Part shown: piece by piece, positions 18,141 through 26,577 of the stretch
How positions within the stretch are numbered: the first letter of the stretch is position 1
How the letters are laid out: each line of letters starts with the position of its first letter
Position numbers and translations under genes: made by a program
The notes under the pieces: model-generated
Databases searched by the model: none
Told to the model about the DNA's origin: nothing
What the model saw: the letters and a program-made list of their open reading frames with translations, nothing else
Source: Micromonospora sp. WMMD1102
GTDB lineage: Bacteria > Actinomycetota > Actinomycetes > Mycobacteriales > Micromonosporaceae
DNA: 64,000 nucleotides
Assembly (NCBI RefSeq): GCF_029626265.1
Contig: NZ_JARUBN010000001.1
Coordinates: 3,658,001 to 3,722,000 of the forward strand
Reading direction: 5' to 3'

Positions 18141-20303
18141 GTGACGAATGTCGTCCGGCGTCCCACCCCGGCCGACCCGGCCCCGCACCTGGCGAACAGC
18201 GCGGACGTCCCGAGTTCGGTGATGCGTACCCAGCCGCCGGAACTCGGTCCCGACGCGGTCGCGGTCGTCGAGGGCCGGTCGTTCATGGTGAGCGACGCCG
18301 CCGGGGACGTACCGGTCGGCACCATCGGCGGCCTGGTGCACGACGACACCCGGCTGCTCAACCAGTGGGAGCTGACCCTCGGCGGGGCGCCGCTGCTGAT
18401 CCTCAGCTCGGGACTTGTCGACGACGACTCGGCGGCCTTCTTCCTCACCAACTCGGACCTGCCGCAGGTGCCGACGAACAGCGTCGGGGTACGCCGGCAG
18501 CGGTTCGTCAGCGACGCGATGCGGGAGCGGATCGAGCTGGAGTGCTTCGCCAACGAGGTGCCGTCGGTCCAGCTCCGGCTGCGGGTCGGCACCGACTTCG
18601 CGGACCTGTTCGAGATCAAGCAGCGGGTACGGGACCGCTCGGCGAGCATCGTCCGCGAGCACTCGGCCGACGGCTCCCGGCTCTGCTTCAGCTACCGCAA
18701 CGCGGAGTTCACCGCGATCACCGAGATCCTGGTGTCGCCACCGGCCGACCGGATCGAGGAGAACGACCTGGTCTGGGACCTGCGGCTGGAGCCGGGTCTG
18801 CGCTGGGAGGCCGAGTTGGCCGTGGCGCTGCCCCGCCGGCCGACCGAGCTGGCGTCCCTGCACCGCCGGTTCGGCCGGGGCTTCGACCTGGTCGGCGAGG
18901 ACCCGACGCACAGCTGGCAGGCCGACTGCCCCGACCAGGAACTCGACTCCGACCTGCTCGACCGGGTGCTGCACAAGTCCAAGATGGACCTGGTGGCACT
19001 GCGGATCGAGCAGCGCATCGGCGGCGAGACGATCGTGCTGCCGGCCGCCGGCCTGCCGTGGTTCCTCACCGTGTTCGGCCGGGACTCGCTGGTCACGGCG
19101 TACCAGTCGCTGTCGTTGGGGCCCCGGCTGGCCCGGGGCGCCCTCCGGTCGCTGGCGAACTACCAGGGCAGCCGGGTGGACGACTTCCGGGACGAGGAGC
19201 CCGGGAAGATCCTGCACGAGGTACGCAGCGGCGAGCTGACCCGGACCGGCGAGAAGCCGCACAACCCGTACTACGGCACCTCCGACGCCACCCAGCTCTG
19301 GCTGATCCTGCTCTCCGAGTACTGGCGGTGGACGCTCGACGACGACTTCGTGCGCCGGTGCCGGGACAACGTGCACGCCGCGCTGCGTTGGATCGACCAC
19401 TACGGCGACCTCGACCAGGACGGGTACGTCGAGTACGCCACCCGTTCGCCGCAGGGGCTCGGCAACCACTGCTGGCGGGACTCCGCCGACGGGATCGCCT
19501 ACTCCGACGGCACCATCCCGGTGCTGCCGATCGCGACCTGCGAGATCCAGGGCTACACCTACGACGCGAAGCTCCGGGTCGCCGAACTCGCCGACGGCCC
19601 GCTGCGCGACCCGGAGCTGGCCGAACGACTGCGCGCCGACGCGCACCAGCTCCGGGAACGGTTCAACCGGGACTTCTGGCTCGACGGGCGCGGCGGGTAC
19701 TACGCGGTCGGCCTGGACGGGGACAAACGGCCGATCGACTCGATGACCTCCAACATGGGGCAGCTGCTCTGGAGCGGCATCGTGCCGCCGGACCGGGCCC
19801 GGGTGGTCGCCGGACAGCTTCTCGCCCCGCACATGTTCTCCGGCTGGGGCATCCGGACCACCTCCACCACCGACCGGTGCTACAACCCGATCGGCTACCA
19901 CAGCGGCACGGTCTGGCCGCACGACAACTCGCTGATCGCGTACGGGCTGGCCCGGTACGGCTTCCGCGAGGAGGCGAACCGGGTCATCCTGGGGATGCTG
20001 GCGGCGGCGGACTTCTCCGCGCACCGGCTGCCGGAGGCGTTCGCCGGCTACGACCGCTCGTACGGGCGCAAGCCGGTGCCGTACCCGACCGCCTGCACCC
20101 CGCAGGCCTGGGCCAGCGCGGCTCCGGCGCTGTTCGTGCGTACCCTGCTCGGGCTGGAGGCCCGCAACGGTGAGGTGCGGCTCGACCCGCACCTGCCGGC
20201 CGACCTGGGGCGGATCAGGCTCAGCCGGTTGCAGGCATTCGGCAAGTGCTGGGACCTGGAGGCGATCGGCAACCAGGGCCACGTACGGCTGACAACCGGG
20301 TGA
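18141..20303 (+). CDS. Amylo-alpha-1,6-glucosidase / glycogen debranching-type enzyme
   Basis: 720 residues. The N-terminal beta domain (GDE_N_bis type) covers roughly residues 30-230 (EGRSFMVSDAAGDVPVGTIGGLVHDDTRLL), and the C-terminal (alpha/alpha)6 barrel about 280-700 with FLTVFGRDSLVTAYQSL, WRDSADGI, SNMGQLLWSGI and GYHSGTVWPHDNSLIAYGL. This architecture is annotated as amylo-alpha-1,6-glucosidase, acting on alpha-1,6 branches or related glycans; some members have other substrates. No secretion signal, so cytoplasmic. GTG start at 18141 just after GAAGGGGGC; no good alternative start nearby. Monocistronic between two spacers. Confidence 0.88.
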   Translation: MTNVVRRPTPADPAPHLANSADVPSSVMRTQPPELGPDAVAVVEGRSFMVSDAAGDVPVGTIGGLVHDDTRLLNQWELTLGGAPLLILSSGLVDDDSAAFFLTNSDLPQVPTNSVGVRRQRFVSDAMRERIELECFANEVPSVQLRLRVGTDFADLFEIKQRVRDRSASIVREHSADGSRLCFSYRNAEFTAITEILVSPPADRIEENDLVWDLRLEPGLRWEAELAVALPRRPTELASLHRRFGRGFDLVGEDPTHSWQADCPDQELDSDLLDRVLHKSKMDLVALRIEQRIGGETIVLPAAGLPWFLTVFGRDSLVTAYQSLSLGPRLARGALRSLANYQGSRVDDFRDEEPGKILHEVRSGELTRTGEKPHNPYYGTSDATQLWLILLSEYWRWTLDDDFVRRCRDNVHAALRWIDHYGDLDQDGYVEYATRSPQGLGNHCWRDSADGIAYSDGTIPVLPIATCEIQGYTYDAKLRVAELADGPLRDPELAERLRADAHQLRERFNRDFWLDGRGGYYAVGLDGDKRPIDSMTSNMGQLLWSGIVPPDRARVVAGQLLAPHMFSGWGIRTTSTTDRCYNPIGYHSGTVWPHDNSLIAYGLARYGFREEANRVILGMLAAADFSAHRLPEAFAGYDRSYGRKPVPYPTACTPQAWASAAPALFVRTLLGLEARNGEVRLDPHLPADLGRIRLSRLQAFGKCWDLEAIGNQGHVRLTTG

Positions 20304-20423
20304 CCGGCGCGGCACCGGGTTGGGCAGCGGCGGGGCACCGGGCTGGGCAGCGGCGCGGCACCCGAAGCGAGCAGATGCGGAGCGTACCTGCGGATCACCG
20401 TTGCGTGATGAGAGAGTGACCTC

Positions 20424-21212
20424 ATGACCGGAACCAACGCCCCGGACGGCAAGGCCGGCCTGCTCGGTGACAAGGTCGCGTTCCTGATGGGCGCGGGTCG
20501 GGGCATCGGTGCGACCGCCGCCCGGCTCTTCGCCCGGGAGGGCGCCGCCGTCGTGCTGGCCGCCCGGACCGAGCCCGAACTCGCCGACGTGGTCGGGGAG
20601 ATCCGCGAAGCCGGCGGGACCGCCGACTACGTGCTCGCCGACCTGACCGACGGGGCGAGCATCCAGTCGGCGGTGGAGGGCGTGATCCGGTTGCACGGCC
20701 GGCTGGACGTGGCGCTCAACAACGGTGGCGTCTCGATCCCGCAGAGCCCGATGGTGAACGCGACGGAGCAGAACTTCGACCTGGTCAGCACGGTCAACTT
20801 CCGGGGCCTGTTCCTCTCGATGACCGCCGAGATCCGGGCGATCCGGGCCACCGCCGGCTCGGGGGCGATCGTCAACATCAGCAGTGTCGGCAGCCTGCGC
20901 GGCGCACCCGGACTCGGCCCGTACGCGGCGTCCAAGCGGGCCGTGAACAGCCTCACCGAGACCGCCGCCGCCGAGTACGGCCCGGAGGGGATCCGGGTGA
21001 ACGCGATCGCACCGGGCACCACGATGACCGGGATGGTCCAGCAGTGGGCCGACGACGAGCCGGCCGCCGTCGACCGGCTGAACGCGCTCACCCCGCTGCG
21101 CCGGGCCGCCGAGCCGGACGAGATCGCCGAGGCCGCCGCCTGGCTGCTCAGCGACCGCGCCTCCTTCGTCACCGGCGTCTGCCTGCCGGTCGACGGCGGC
21201 CTGCGCGCCTGA
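20424..21212 (+). CDS. SDR-family NAD(P)-dependent oxidoreductase
   Basis: Classical short-chain dehydrogenase/reductase, 262 residues. Cofactor motif GAGRGIG near residue 20, NNGG in place of the usual NNAG, catalytic Ser in NISSVGS, YAASK with the Tyr-Lys pair, and a closing SFVTGVCLPVDGG. Arg in LAARTEPEL after beta-2 suggests NADP preference. The substrate cannot be told from sequence. ATG 20424 with GAGAGTGA upstream. It does not lie in an obvious operon. Confidence 0.9.
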   Translation: MTGTNAPDGKAGLLGDKVAFLMGAGRGIGATAARLFAREGAAVVLAARTEPELADVVGEIREAGGTADYVLADLTDGASIQSAVEGVIRLHGRLDVALNNGGVSIPQSPMVNATEQNFDLVSTVNFRGLFLSMTAEIRAIRATAGSGAIVNISSVGSLRGAPGLGPYAASKRAVNSLTETAAAEYGPEGIRVNAIAPGTTMTGMVQQWADDEPAAVDRLNALTPLRRAAEPDEIAEAAAWLLSDRASFVTGVCLPVDGGLRA

Positions 21213-21282
21213 ACAACTCCTGCCACCTCCGGCCCGAGTCCCCGGCGGCCTCCGCGCCCGACAGCGGGCTGTCGCGCCGCGA

Positions 21283-21762
21283 TCAGCGCAGTGGCAGCAC
21301 CGAGTCGGTGAGCCGGCCGCGCGGCCGGTAGACCACGCACATCACGGTGCGGTCGCCGTCCGCCCAGGTCTGCCGGGTCGGCAGCACCGGATAGAAGTCG
21401 AGGGTGCCGCCGGCCCGGTCCGGCCAGCGCCGGTCGAAGTATCCCCGGCAGCCCTGCCAGGCGAACTCCGCCAGCCGGGTCCGGTCCCACGGACCGTCGG
21501 CCGCGCGCAGGAAGCCGTACGACTGGTTGTCGGCGCCGGACTCGCACGGCTCGTACCGGACGACCACCTCGGCGGCCCGGCGGGAGTACGCCGGGTCGGA
21601 GAAGCACTCGCCGCCCTCGATGCCGAGCAGCCCGGCGGTCTGGGCGGTGACGAAAGCGTCCCCCTTGGCGACCGGGGGCGAGACGGTCGGCTCGATCGCG
21701 GCGAGTGCCGCCAGGGTGCCGACGGTGGCGACCACCGCCCAGCGGCGGGACGGCAGTTTCAT
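21283..21762 (-). CDS. Small secreted protein, septum-formation-like family
   Basis: 159 residues. The N-terminal hydrophobic segment (WAVVATVGTLAALAAIEP) acts as a signal peptide or membrane anchor. Four cysteines (GECFSDP, YEPCESG, WQGCRGYF, VMCVVYRP) and the PTRQTWADGDRTVMCVV ending match the pattern of the actinobacterial septum-formation domain (PF13845-like), in which paired cysteines probably form disulphides outside the membrane. Function is otherwise unknown. ATG 21762 with GGAG six bases upstream. Confidence 0.7.
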   Translation of the reverse strand: MKLPSRRWAVVATVGTLAALAAIEPTVSPPVAKGDAFVTAQTAGLLGIEGGECFSDPAYSRRAAEVVVRYEPCESGADNQSYGFLRAADGPWDRTRLAEFAWQGCRGYFDRRWPDRAGGTLDFYPVLPTRQTWADGDRTVMCVVYRPRGRLTDSVLPLR

Positions 21763-21897
21763 CGCACTCCGTACGGGTCGGGGGGTTCCGGCTGGTCGGA
21801 TGGTAGGTGGGGCACGGTGAACGGGCGGTTCCCGGCGGGTGGCCGGACGGTCTCCGCCGGATGAAGCCCGGCACCGGCCGAGACCTGTTGATCATGA

Positions 21898-21925
21898 GTT
21901 CATCCGCTGGTCAGGCCCGTTCACC
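21898..21925 (+). promoter_or_regulatory. PHO-box-like direct repeats upstream of the acid phosphatase
   Basis: Three PhoP-like heptamers follow each other: GTTCATC (21898), GGTCAGG (21909) and GTTCACC (21919), spaced 11 and 10 bases. Streptomyces-type PHO boxes are direct repeats of GTTCACC-like units at 11-base spacing. A further single GTTCACC lies at 22012. The role is inferred from the pattern and the downstream secreted phosphatase. Confidence 0.45.
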
Positions 21926-22036
21926 CGGCGGCCAGTCGACGGCCGACCGCCCGTCGTCCGCCTCTGGGTGAATGCGCTTGGCCACCGGCTGAGGCCGGCG
22001 GCAGTCCGCACGTTCACCCGAAAGGTGATTCCTCCT

Positions 22037-23704
22037 GTGAGTGACGTAAAGAGACCCTGGATCCCCGGCTCCCGGCGGGCCAGGCTCACCGCCATCGGCG
22101 CCGCCGCCATGCTCGTCGGCGGTTTCGCCGTCAGCCCGGTGGCGTTCGGTGACGCCGCACCGGGCAAGCACCCGGCGGCCGAGATCCACCGGCCGTCCCC
22201 GATGCCCGACCGCATCATCCTCACCCCGACCGCCACCCCGGCCACCTCGCAGCGGGTGACCTGGCGGGCCGAGGCCACCGGAGAATGGGCCCAGGCCGAG
22301 ATCCTGGAGGCACCCGCCGCGCTCGGCGCGGTGGTGCCCGCCGCCGGCACCGTCTCGGTGGTCAAGGCGATGTCGACGAAGTCGGTGAACACCTCCCTCG
22401 GGTACGCCTCGACCTACCACACCGTCGAGTTCCTCGGCCTGAAGCCGGGCACCCGGTACACCTACCGGGTCGGCGACGGCACCAACTGGAGCGCCTGGAC
22501 CGACTTCACCACCGCCACCTCGGACGCGCGGCCGTTCTCGTTCATCTACTACGGCGACGCGCAGAACTACCTCGACTCGGCACTGCCCCGGGTGTTCCGG
22601 CAGGCGTTCGCGGACCGTCCGCAGGCCAAGGTGATCGTGAACGCCGGTGACCTCATCGACTCCGCCAACAGCGAGGAGCAGTGGGGGCAGTGGTACCAGG
22701 CCGGCAGCTTCGTCGACAGCCAGATCAACAACATCTCGATCCCCGGTAACCACGAGTACAGCGGTGGCGTGCTGTCGCAGTTCTGGACGCCGCAGTTCCC
22801 GTACCCGGACAACGGGCCGGCGGGCTGGCCGGCGGAGCTGGCGAAGACCGCCTACACCGTCGACTACCAGGGTGTCCGGTTCATCGGGCTGAACACCAAC
22901 GTGCAGGGCATCCCGGACGTGATGGCGGCGCAGACCGCCTGGTTGGAGGGGCTGCTCAAGGACAACCCGAACAAGTGGACGGTGGTCACCTTCCACCACC
23001 CGGTCTACTCCACGGCGGAGGGTCGCAACAACCCGGTGGTCCGGGCCCAGTGGGGGCCGCTGTTCGAGAAGTACGGCGTGGACCTGGTGCTCCAGGGCCA
23101 CGACCACACGTACGGCCGGGGCAGCGTCAGCGCGTCGCGCCGGTCGGTGACGGTGCACGACAGCACCGTGTACGCGGTCTCCGTCTCCGGCGGCAAGATG
23201 TACGACGTCGACGGCTCGGTCTGGACCGACAACGCCGCCGACATCATGAGCCAGGCCGAGGACAAGCAGCTCTACCAGCTCATCGACGTCACCGGAGACA
23301 GCATCCGGTACGAGGCCCGGTACGCCAACGGCCAGCACCACGACGGCGTCGTGATCCGGAAGAACGCGGCCGGCGAGCGTACCGTCAACGAGCTGCGCAC
23401 CCCGGAGAACACCGTCGGCGAGCAGGTCAAGGTCAACAAGACCATCGTCGAGGCCAAGGGCAAGGTGAAGGTCAACGCCTACGGCTACGACCCGGGCGAG
23501 GAGGTCACCGTCTACCTGCGCGACTCGAAGGACGGCGCGGGCCGCAAGGGCGTCTTCATCGGCTATCGGAAGGCCGACGAGCTGGGCCGGCTCGTCTACA
23601 GCTTCGCGCTGCCGCCGTCGGCCAGGAAGAACAGCACGCACGTGGTCTACCTGGACAGCGAGAACCAGCAGATCACCTCTCCGGTCATCACGGTGACCAA
23701 GTAG
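22037..23704 (+). CDS. Secreted purple acid phosphatase-like metallophosphoesterase
   Basis: 555 residues. Signal peptide (RARLTAIGAAAMLVGGFAVSPVAFGDA), then a fibronectin-III-like N-terminal domain (about 50-165; ILTPTATPATSQRVTWRAEA, LKPGTRYTYRVGDG) and a calcineurin-like phosphoesterase domain with all metal-ligand blocks: YYGDAQNY, NAGDLID, PGNHEY, TFHHPVYS, QGHDHTYGR. This is the plant-type purple acid phosphatase layout; a C-terminal Ig-like domain (about 460-555) follows. It should release phosphate from organic esters outside the cell. GTG start at 22037 has AAAGGTGA upstream and starts the signal peptide; the frame is open further upstream to 21839 but that region holds PHO-box-like repeats. 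Confidence 0.9.
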   Translation: MSDVKRPWIPGSRRARLTAIGAAAMLVGGFAVSPVAFGDAAPGKHPAAEIHRPSPMPDRIILTPTATPATSQRVTWRAEATGEWAQAEILEAPAALGAVVPAAGTVSVVKAMSTKSVNTSLGYASTYHTVEFLGLKPGTRYTYRVGDGTNWSAWTDFTTATSDARPFSFIYYGDAQNYLDSALPRVFRQAFADRPQAKVIVNAGDLIDSANSEEQWGQWYQAGSFVDSQINNISIPGNHEYSGGVLSQFWTPQFPYPDNGPAGWPAELAKTAYTVDYQGVRFIGLNTNVQGIPDVMAAQTAWLEGLLKDNPNKWTVVTFHHPVYSTAEGRNNPVVRAQWGPLFEKYGVDLVLQGHDHTYGRGSVSASRRSVTVHDSTVYAVSVSGGKMYDVDGSVWTDNAADIMSQAEDKQLYQLIDVTGDSIRYEARYANGQHHDGVVIRKNAAGERTVNELRTPENTVGEQVKVNKTIVEAKGKVKVNAYGYDPGEEVTVYLRDSKDGAGRKGVFIGYRKADELGRLVYSFALPPSARKNSTHVVYLDSENQQITSPVITVTK

Positions 23705-23715
23705 TTCCGCCCGTC

Positions 23716-23750
23716 GGCCCGGACCACCGCCGTCGGCGGTGGTCCGGGCC
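23716..23750. terminator. Strong hairpin after the acid phosphatase gene
   Basis: Arms 23716-23732 and 23734-23750 are perfectly complementary over 17 bp (GGCCCGGACCACCGCCG and its complement); in RNA the innermost pairs open to form the loop. Twelve bases after the phosphatase stop. Confidence 0.75.
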
Positions 23751-23774
23751 CGGTCCGTACCCCAGGAGACTTTC

Positions 23775-24524
23775 TTGATCGCCCGCATCCCGTCGCCGGC
23801 CGGCCGGCCCGCCCGGACCCGTCCCGCCGGGCCCATCCGGCTGGCGGTGTTCGCCGGATCCGCCGTGCTGGCCGCCCTGGCCGTGCTGGCCGTCCCGGCG
23901 CCGCCGGCCGCCGCACACCCGTTCGGCCCGCCCTCCACCGCCCGAATAAGCGTGCACGGCTCCCGGGTCGACCTCGCCTGGCTCGCCGCCGAGGACGACT
24001 GGGTGGCTCTCGGCCAGTCGCTCGGCGCCTTCGAGGACCCGGCACCCGGAGCCGTCGCCACCGACCTGACCGGGGAGCAGAAGCTCCAGCGTTCCCCCCG
24101 GGTGCACGACTACCTGCTGGAACGCATCTCGGTGCGGCAGGACGGCGCCCGGTGCCCGGGTCGGCTCGACACCCTGGACCGACTGCTCGACGAGGGCGCC
24201 CGGCTGCGCTTCGACTGCCCGGCCGAGGTGGTCGACCTCGACGTCACCGTCGGGGCGCTCACCGACCTGAACGAGGCGTACCGGACGATGCTGACCAGCC
24301 GTACCCCGGCCGCCCCGGAACGGGCGCTCTTCACCGCCGCCGAGCAGACCCACCGGGTACGTTTCACCCCCGGCTCGGGCGGCCTGCCGCGCGGCACCGT
24401 GGGCGCCCTGGCCGGCGTCGGCGCCGCCCTGCTGGTCGGAGTGGCGGCCCTGGTCACGGTACGGCTGCGCCGGTCCGGCCGCACCCGCCCGACGCGATCC
24501 GACAGCGCCCGGAGCCGGTCGTGA
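23775..24524 (+). CDS. Secreted/membrane-anchored protein cotranscribed with Ni/Co transporter
   Basis: 249 residues, not assigned to a named family with confidence. An N-terminal signal (LAVFAGSAVLAALAVLAVPAPPAAA) is followed by a mature part beginning HPFGPP, a globular domain with two Cys (ARCPGRL, RFDCPAEV) and a C-terminal membrane helix (VGALAGVGAALLVGVAALVTV) with a short Arg-rich cytoplasmic tail. This topology and the AHPFG start resemble the membrane-tethered partner often found with NicO/HupE-type nickel-cobalt transporters. Start TTG 23775 has AGGAGA upstream; stop overlaps the next gene by 4 bases (GTGA), so the two proteins are very likely made together. Confidence 0.7.
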   Translation: MIARIPSPAGRPARTRPAGPIRLAVFAGSAVLAALAVLAVPAPPAAAHPFGPPSTARISVHGSRVDLAWLAAEDDWVALGQSLGAFEDPAPGAVATDLTGEQKLQRSPRVHDYLLERISVRQDGARCPGRLDTLDRLLDEGARLRFDCPAEVVDLDVTVGALTDLNEAYRTMLTSRTPAAPERALFTAAEQTHRVRFTPGSGGLPRGTVGALAGVGAALLVGVAALVTVRLRRSGRTRPTRSDSARSRS

Positions 24525-25411
24525 CCGGGTTCGAGAGCCGGCTTGTCGCGCTCTTCGACGGCCAGGGAGTCTTCTGGCTCGCCCTGGTGGTGGCGCTCGG
24601 GGTCGGGGTCGCGCACGCGGTCGCACCCGGGCACGGCAAGAGCGTGACGGCGGCGTACCTGGTCGGCACCCGGGGACGATACCGGGACGCGATCCGGCTC
24701 GGTGTGATCGTCGCGGCGATGCACACCTGCTCGGTACTGGTGCTGGCGCTCGCCTGGGTCGGCCTCAGCGGCGCCGCGAGCCTCGGCACGAAGACGCTGA
24801 CGGCCTGGATGCAGGTGCTGGCCGGGCTGCTGGTGATCGGCGTCGGCGCACACCTGAGCTGGCGACACCTGACGGGCCGCGCCGCCCACCACCACGACCA
24901 CAGCCACGGGCACGACGACGGGCACGAGCACGCGCACCGCCGGGTACTCGTCGGGCACGGCCACCCGGACACGCACACGGACGCTCCCTCCCACGAGCAC
25001 GAACACGGGCACGGACACGGACACGAGCGCACGCAGGAACACGAGCACGGGCACACGCACGGCGTACCGGCGCCGACCGATCCGTGGTCGCAGCGCGGCC
25101 TGACCGTGCTGGCTCTGTCCGGCGGTCTGCTGCCCTCGCCGTCGGCGTTCCTGGTGCTGGTCAGCGGCCTGTTGACCGGGCGGGCCCTGGACGCGCTGGT
25201 CCTGGTGCTCGCCTTCGGCGTCGGGATGGCCGGCACACTGACCGGGGTCGGCGTGGTCACCATCCGCGGCTTCGCCCTGCTGGCGGGTACGGCCCGACGC
25301 TGGCCGCTGGCGGCCACCGCGACCGCCCGGCTGCCGGCGGTCGCCGGGATCGCGGTCAGCCTCGGCGGCTGCCTCTACCTGCTCGCCGCGATCTCCGTGC
25401 TGACCGGCTGA
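24521..25411 (+). CDS. NicO/RcnA-family nickel/cobalt transporter with His-rich loop
   Basis: 296 residues, polytopic. The first helices carry the family motif HAVAPGHGKSVTAAYLVG (His-x4-PGHGK), and a mid-protein loop (about residues 123-185) is almost entirely His, Asp, Glu and Gly (HHHDHSHGHDDGHEHAH and more), a metal-collecting feature seen in RcnA and NicO proteins. The second half has LSGGLLPSPSAFLVLVSG, the other conserved family block. It moves Ni(II) or Co(II) across the cytoplasmic membrane; direction (uptake or efflux) is not decided by sequence. GTG start overlaps the preceding stop. Confidence 0.86.
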   Translation: MTGFESRLVALFDGQGVFWLALVVALGVGVAHAVAPGHGKSVTAAYLVGTRGRYRDAIRLGVIVAAMHTCSVLVLALAWVGLSGAASLGTKTLTAWMQVLAGLLVIGVGAHLSWRHLTGRAAHHHDHSHGHDDGHEHAHRRVLVGHGHPDTHTDAPSHEHEHGHGHGHERTQEHEHGHTHGVPAPTDPWSQRGLTVLALSGGLLPSPSAFLVLVSGLLTGRALDALVLVLAFGVGMAGTLTGVGVVTIRGFALLAGTARRWPLAATATARLPAVAGIAVSLGGCLYLLAAISVLTG

Positions 25412-25429
25412 GTCGAGAATCTGGTGTTA

Positions 25430-25475
25430 GGAAGGGCCCCCGCATCTACAAAATCCGCTATGCGGGGGCCCTTCC
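25430..25475. terminator. Perfect 16-bp hairpin terminator of the GGAAGGGCCCC type
   Basis: Arms 25430-25445 (GGAAGGGCCCCCGCAT) and 25460-25475 pair without mismatch around a 14-base loop. Placed 18 bases after the transporter stop. Its GGAAGGGCCCC core recurs in the hairpin at 44035-44088. Confidence 0.9.
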
Positions 25476-25550
25476 TTCGCTCGGTCGCGGCGTCGTCGGC
25501 TGCCGGTCGGGCGGCGCGGGAGGCACCGGCGCTCTGTATTGATCGACTTC

Positions 25551-25579
25551 TTGACGGCCACCGGGGCCGACCCTAGGTT
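25551..25579 (+). promoter_or_regulatory. Housekeeping-type promoter for the sugar importer operon
   Basis: TTGACG (25551-25556) and TAGGTT (25574-25579) are separated by 17 bases, a good fit to the HrdB-type -35/-10 pattern. It lies 75 bases before the first permease gene. Confidence 0.5.
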
Positions 25580-25653
25580 TACCCGGATATAACAGCCGAC
25601 TTCCGCCACTGTCGCGATCCATCGTGTCCACGTGTCGAATCCGGCGGAACTGA

Positions 25654-26577
25654 ATGGGGTGGGCCGGCTTGTCCTGGTGGGACCGCGTGCGGCGGGATCG
25701 GATCCTGCTGCTCGCCGCGCTACCCGGCGTCGCGCTCCTGCTGACGTTCCACTATCTGCCGTGGCTCGGCAACGTCATCGCGTTCAAGGACTACCAGCCG
25801 TACGCCGGGATCGTCGACAGCCCGTGGACCGGCCTGGCCAACTTCCGGATCATCGTCAGTGGCGACCCGGCGTTCCTCAACGCGCTGACGAACACGCTGG
25901 TCATCACCCTGCTCCAGGTGCTCGTCGTCTTCCCCGCCCCGATCGCCCTGGCCCTGCTGTTGGACAGCCTGATGTCCGAACGGCTCAAACGGACCGTGCA
26001 GAGCATCCTCTACCTGCCACACTTCCTCTCCTGGGTGATCGTGGTCGCGATCTTCATGCAGTTGCTGGGTGACGGCGGGCTGCTCAACAACTTCCTCCGG
26101 GACCACGACCTCGGCACGGCGAGCATCGTCAGCAACCCGGACGCCTTCTTCGCCTTGGTCACCGGCCAGGTGCTCTGGAAGGACGCCGGCTGGGCGACGA
26201 TCCTCTTCCTGGCCGCGCTCGCCCGGATCGACGGCACGCTCTACGAGGCGTCCGCCGTGGACGGTGCCACCCGCTGGCGGCAGCTGTGGCACATCACCCT
26301 GCCCGGGCTGCGCGGCCTGATCGTGCTGCTGCTGATCCTCCGGCTCGGCGACGCGCTGACCGTCGGCTTCGAGCAGATCGTGCTCCAGCAGCCGGCGGTC
26401 GGAGCGGACGCCAGCGAGGTGCTCGACACGTACGTCTACAACAACGGGATCCTCGCCGGTGACTGGGGGGTGAGCGCGGCCGTCGGGCTGGTCAAGGGGT
26501 TGGTCGGGCTGCTCCTGGTGCTCGGTGCCAACCGGCTGGCCCACCGCTTCGGAGAGCAGGGGGTCTACCAGCGATGA
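25654..26577 (+). CDS. Sugar ABC transporter permease, LplB-type
   Basis: 307-residue MalF/LplB-like membrane subunit of a carbohydrate importer. Six hydrophobic helices; the ATPase-coupling EAA loop reads EASAVDGATRWRQLWHITLP, and the opening LPGVALLLTFHYLPWLGNVIAFKDYQP is the LplB-type start. ATG 25654 has only a weak GGCGGA upstream. It forms a heterodimer with the next gene product. No ATPase gene is present in the operon, as usual in the LplABC branch, where a shared MsmX/MsiK-like ATPase energises several importers. Confidence 0.9.
   Translation: MGWAGLSWWDRVRRDRILLLAALPGVALLLTFHYLPWLGNVIAFKDYQPYAGIVDSPWTGLANFRIIVSGDPAFLNALTNTLVITLLQVLVVFPAPIALALLLDSLMSERLKRTVQSILYLPHFLSWVIVVAIFMQLLGDGGLLNNFLRDHDLGTASIVSNPDAFFALVTGQVLWKDAGWATILFLAALARIDGTLYEASAVDGATRWRQLWHITLPGLRGLIVLLLILRLGDALTVGFEQIVLQQPAVGADASEVLDTYVYNNGILAGDWGVSAAVGLVKGLVGLLLVLGANRLAHRFGEQGVYQR

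Noticed and set aside
17844..20696. Long open frame antisense to the debranching enzyme
   Set aside because: No family motif, biased composition, crosses two intergenic regions; the + strand has all GDE signatures.
21259..21274. Short palindrome between SDR and septum-formation-like genes as terminator
   Set aside because: CGACAGC-GG-GCTGTCG is too short and its 2-base loop is sterically poor; left uncalled.
24900..25070. His/Asp-rich stretch as a separate repeat element
   Set aside because: It is the metal-collecting loop of the NicO/RcnA transporter, in frame and expected for the family.
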